Source: DASSWB01 sp035705495 (lineage in GTDB: Bacteria; Bacteroidota; Bacteroidia; Flavobacteriales; Flavobacteriaceae). Taken from it: 6,436 nt of DNA. The position numbers were made by a program, and so were the translations under genes. Within the stretch, counting starts at the first letter, position 1, and each line of letters starts with the position of its first letter. Positions 6,406-6,436 of this stretch are shown here, piece by piece. The stretch covers positions 1 through 6,436 of the forward strand of contig DASSWB010000117.1 of NCBI GenBank assembly GCA_035705495.1, written 5' to 3'. The notes beneath the pieces are model-generated. The model searched no databases, was not told where the DNA came from, and saw nothing but the letters and a program-made list of their open reading frames with translations.

Positions 6406-6436
6406 TTTTATAATTTTTTAAGGCTGAAAAATTCTG

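Noticed and set aside
1..6436. A hidden novel defence, mobile or biosynthetic system
   Set aside because: All five genes belong to known families, with uniform codon use and short ordinary gaps. No transposase, integrase, tRNA, long repeat or array was seen on either strand.

Overview
The window looks like chromosomal, housekeeping DNA from a member of the Bacteroidota, most likely the family Flavobacteriaceae. Four things point there. The first gene is a DUF5686-type outer-membrane protein, a family largely confined to this phylum. A clean Bacteroidota -7 promoter element (TATCTTTG, fitting TAnnTTTG) precedes ppa. Ribosome-binding sites are weak and A-rich rather than strong Shine-Dalgarno sequences. 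The DNA is A+T-rich with uniform codon use. No mobile element, RNA gene, CRISPR array or sign of recent transfer is visible.

Layout, left to right. (1) 1-1651, + strand: the C-terminal part of a DUF5686 outer-membrane beta-barrel protein, cut by the left edge. (2) 1715-2230, +: soluble family I inorganic pyrophosphatase (ppa), followed by a strong intrinsic terminator. (3) 2336-4648, +: membrane-integral, ion-pumping pyrophosphatase (hppA), followed by a 17-bp palindrome and a second intrinsic terminator. (4) 4763-5779, +: an App1-like (DUF2183) HAD-type phosphatase-domain protein. (5) 6405-5791, - strand: a deoxynucleoside kinase that converges on gene 4 with an 11-bp gap. The last 31 bases are upstream DNA of gene 5. 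No gene-free stretch exceeds 300 bases; the longest gaps are 2231-2335 and 4649-4762, and each contains a terminator.

The biological core is the ppa-hppA pair. Both enzymes hydrolyse the pyrophosphate released by DNA, RNA, protein and lipid synthesis. The soluble enzyme dissipates the energy as heat; the membrane enzyme stores it as an ion gradient. They are adjacent and co-directional, but a terminator lies between them, so they are probably separate transcription units.

The most interesting protein-level observation is in HppA. It has the residues expected of a K+-dependent enzyme. It lacks the TM6 glutamate at both positions usually linked to ion coupling, but carries a glutamate (E194) in TM5 instead. 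I recall this arrangement from a Flavobacterium-type class of K+-dependent H+-pyrophosphatases, so it is probably a lineage trait rather than a new system. I see no convincing undescribed system in this window.
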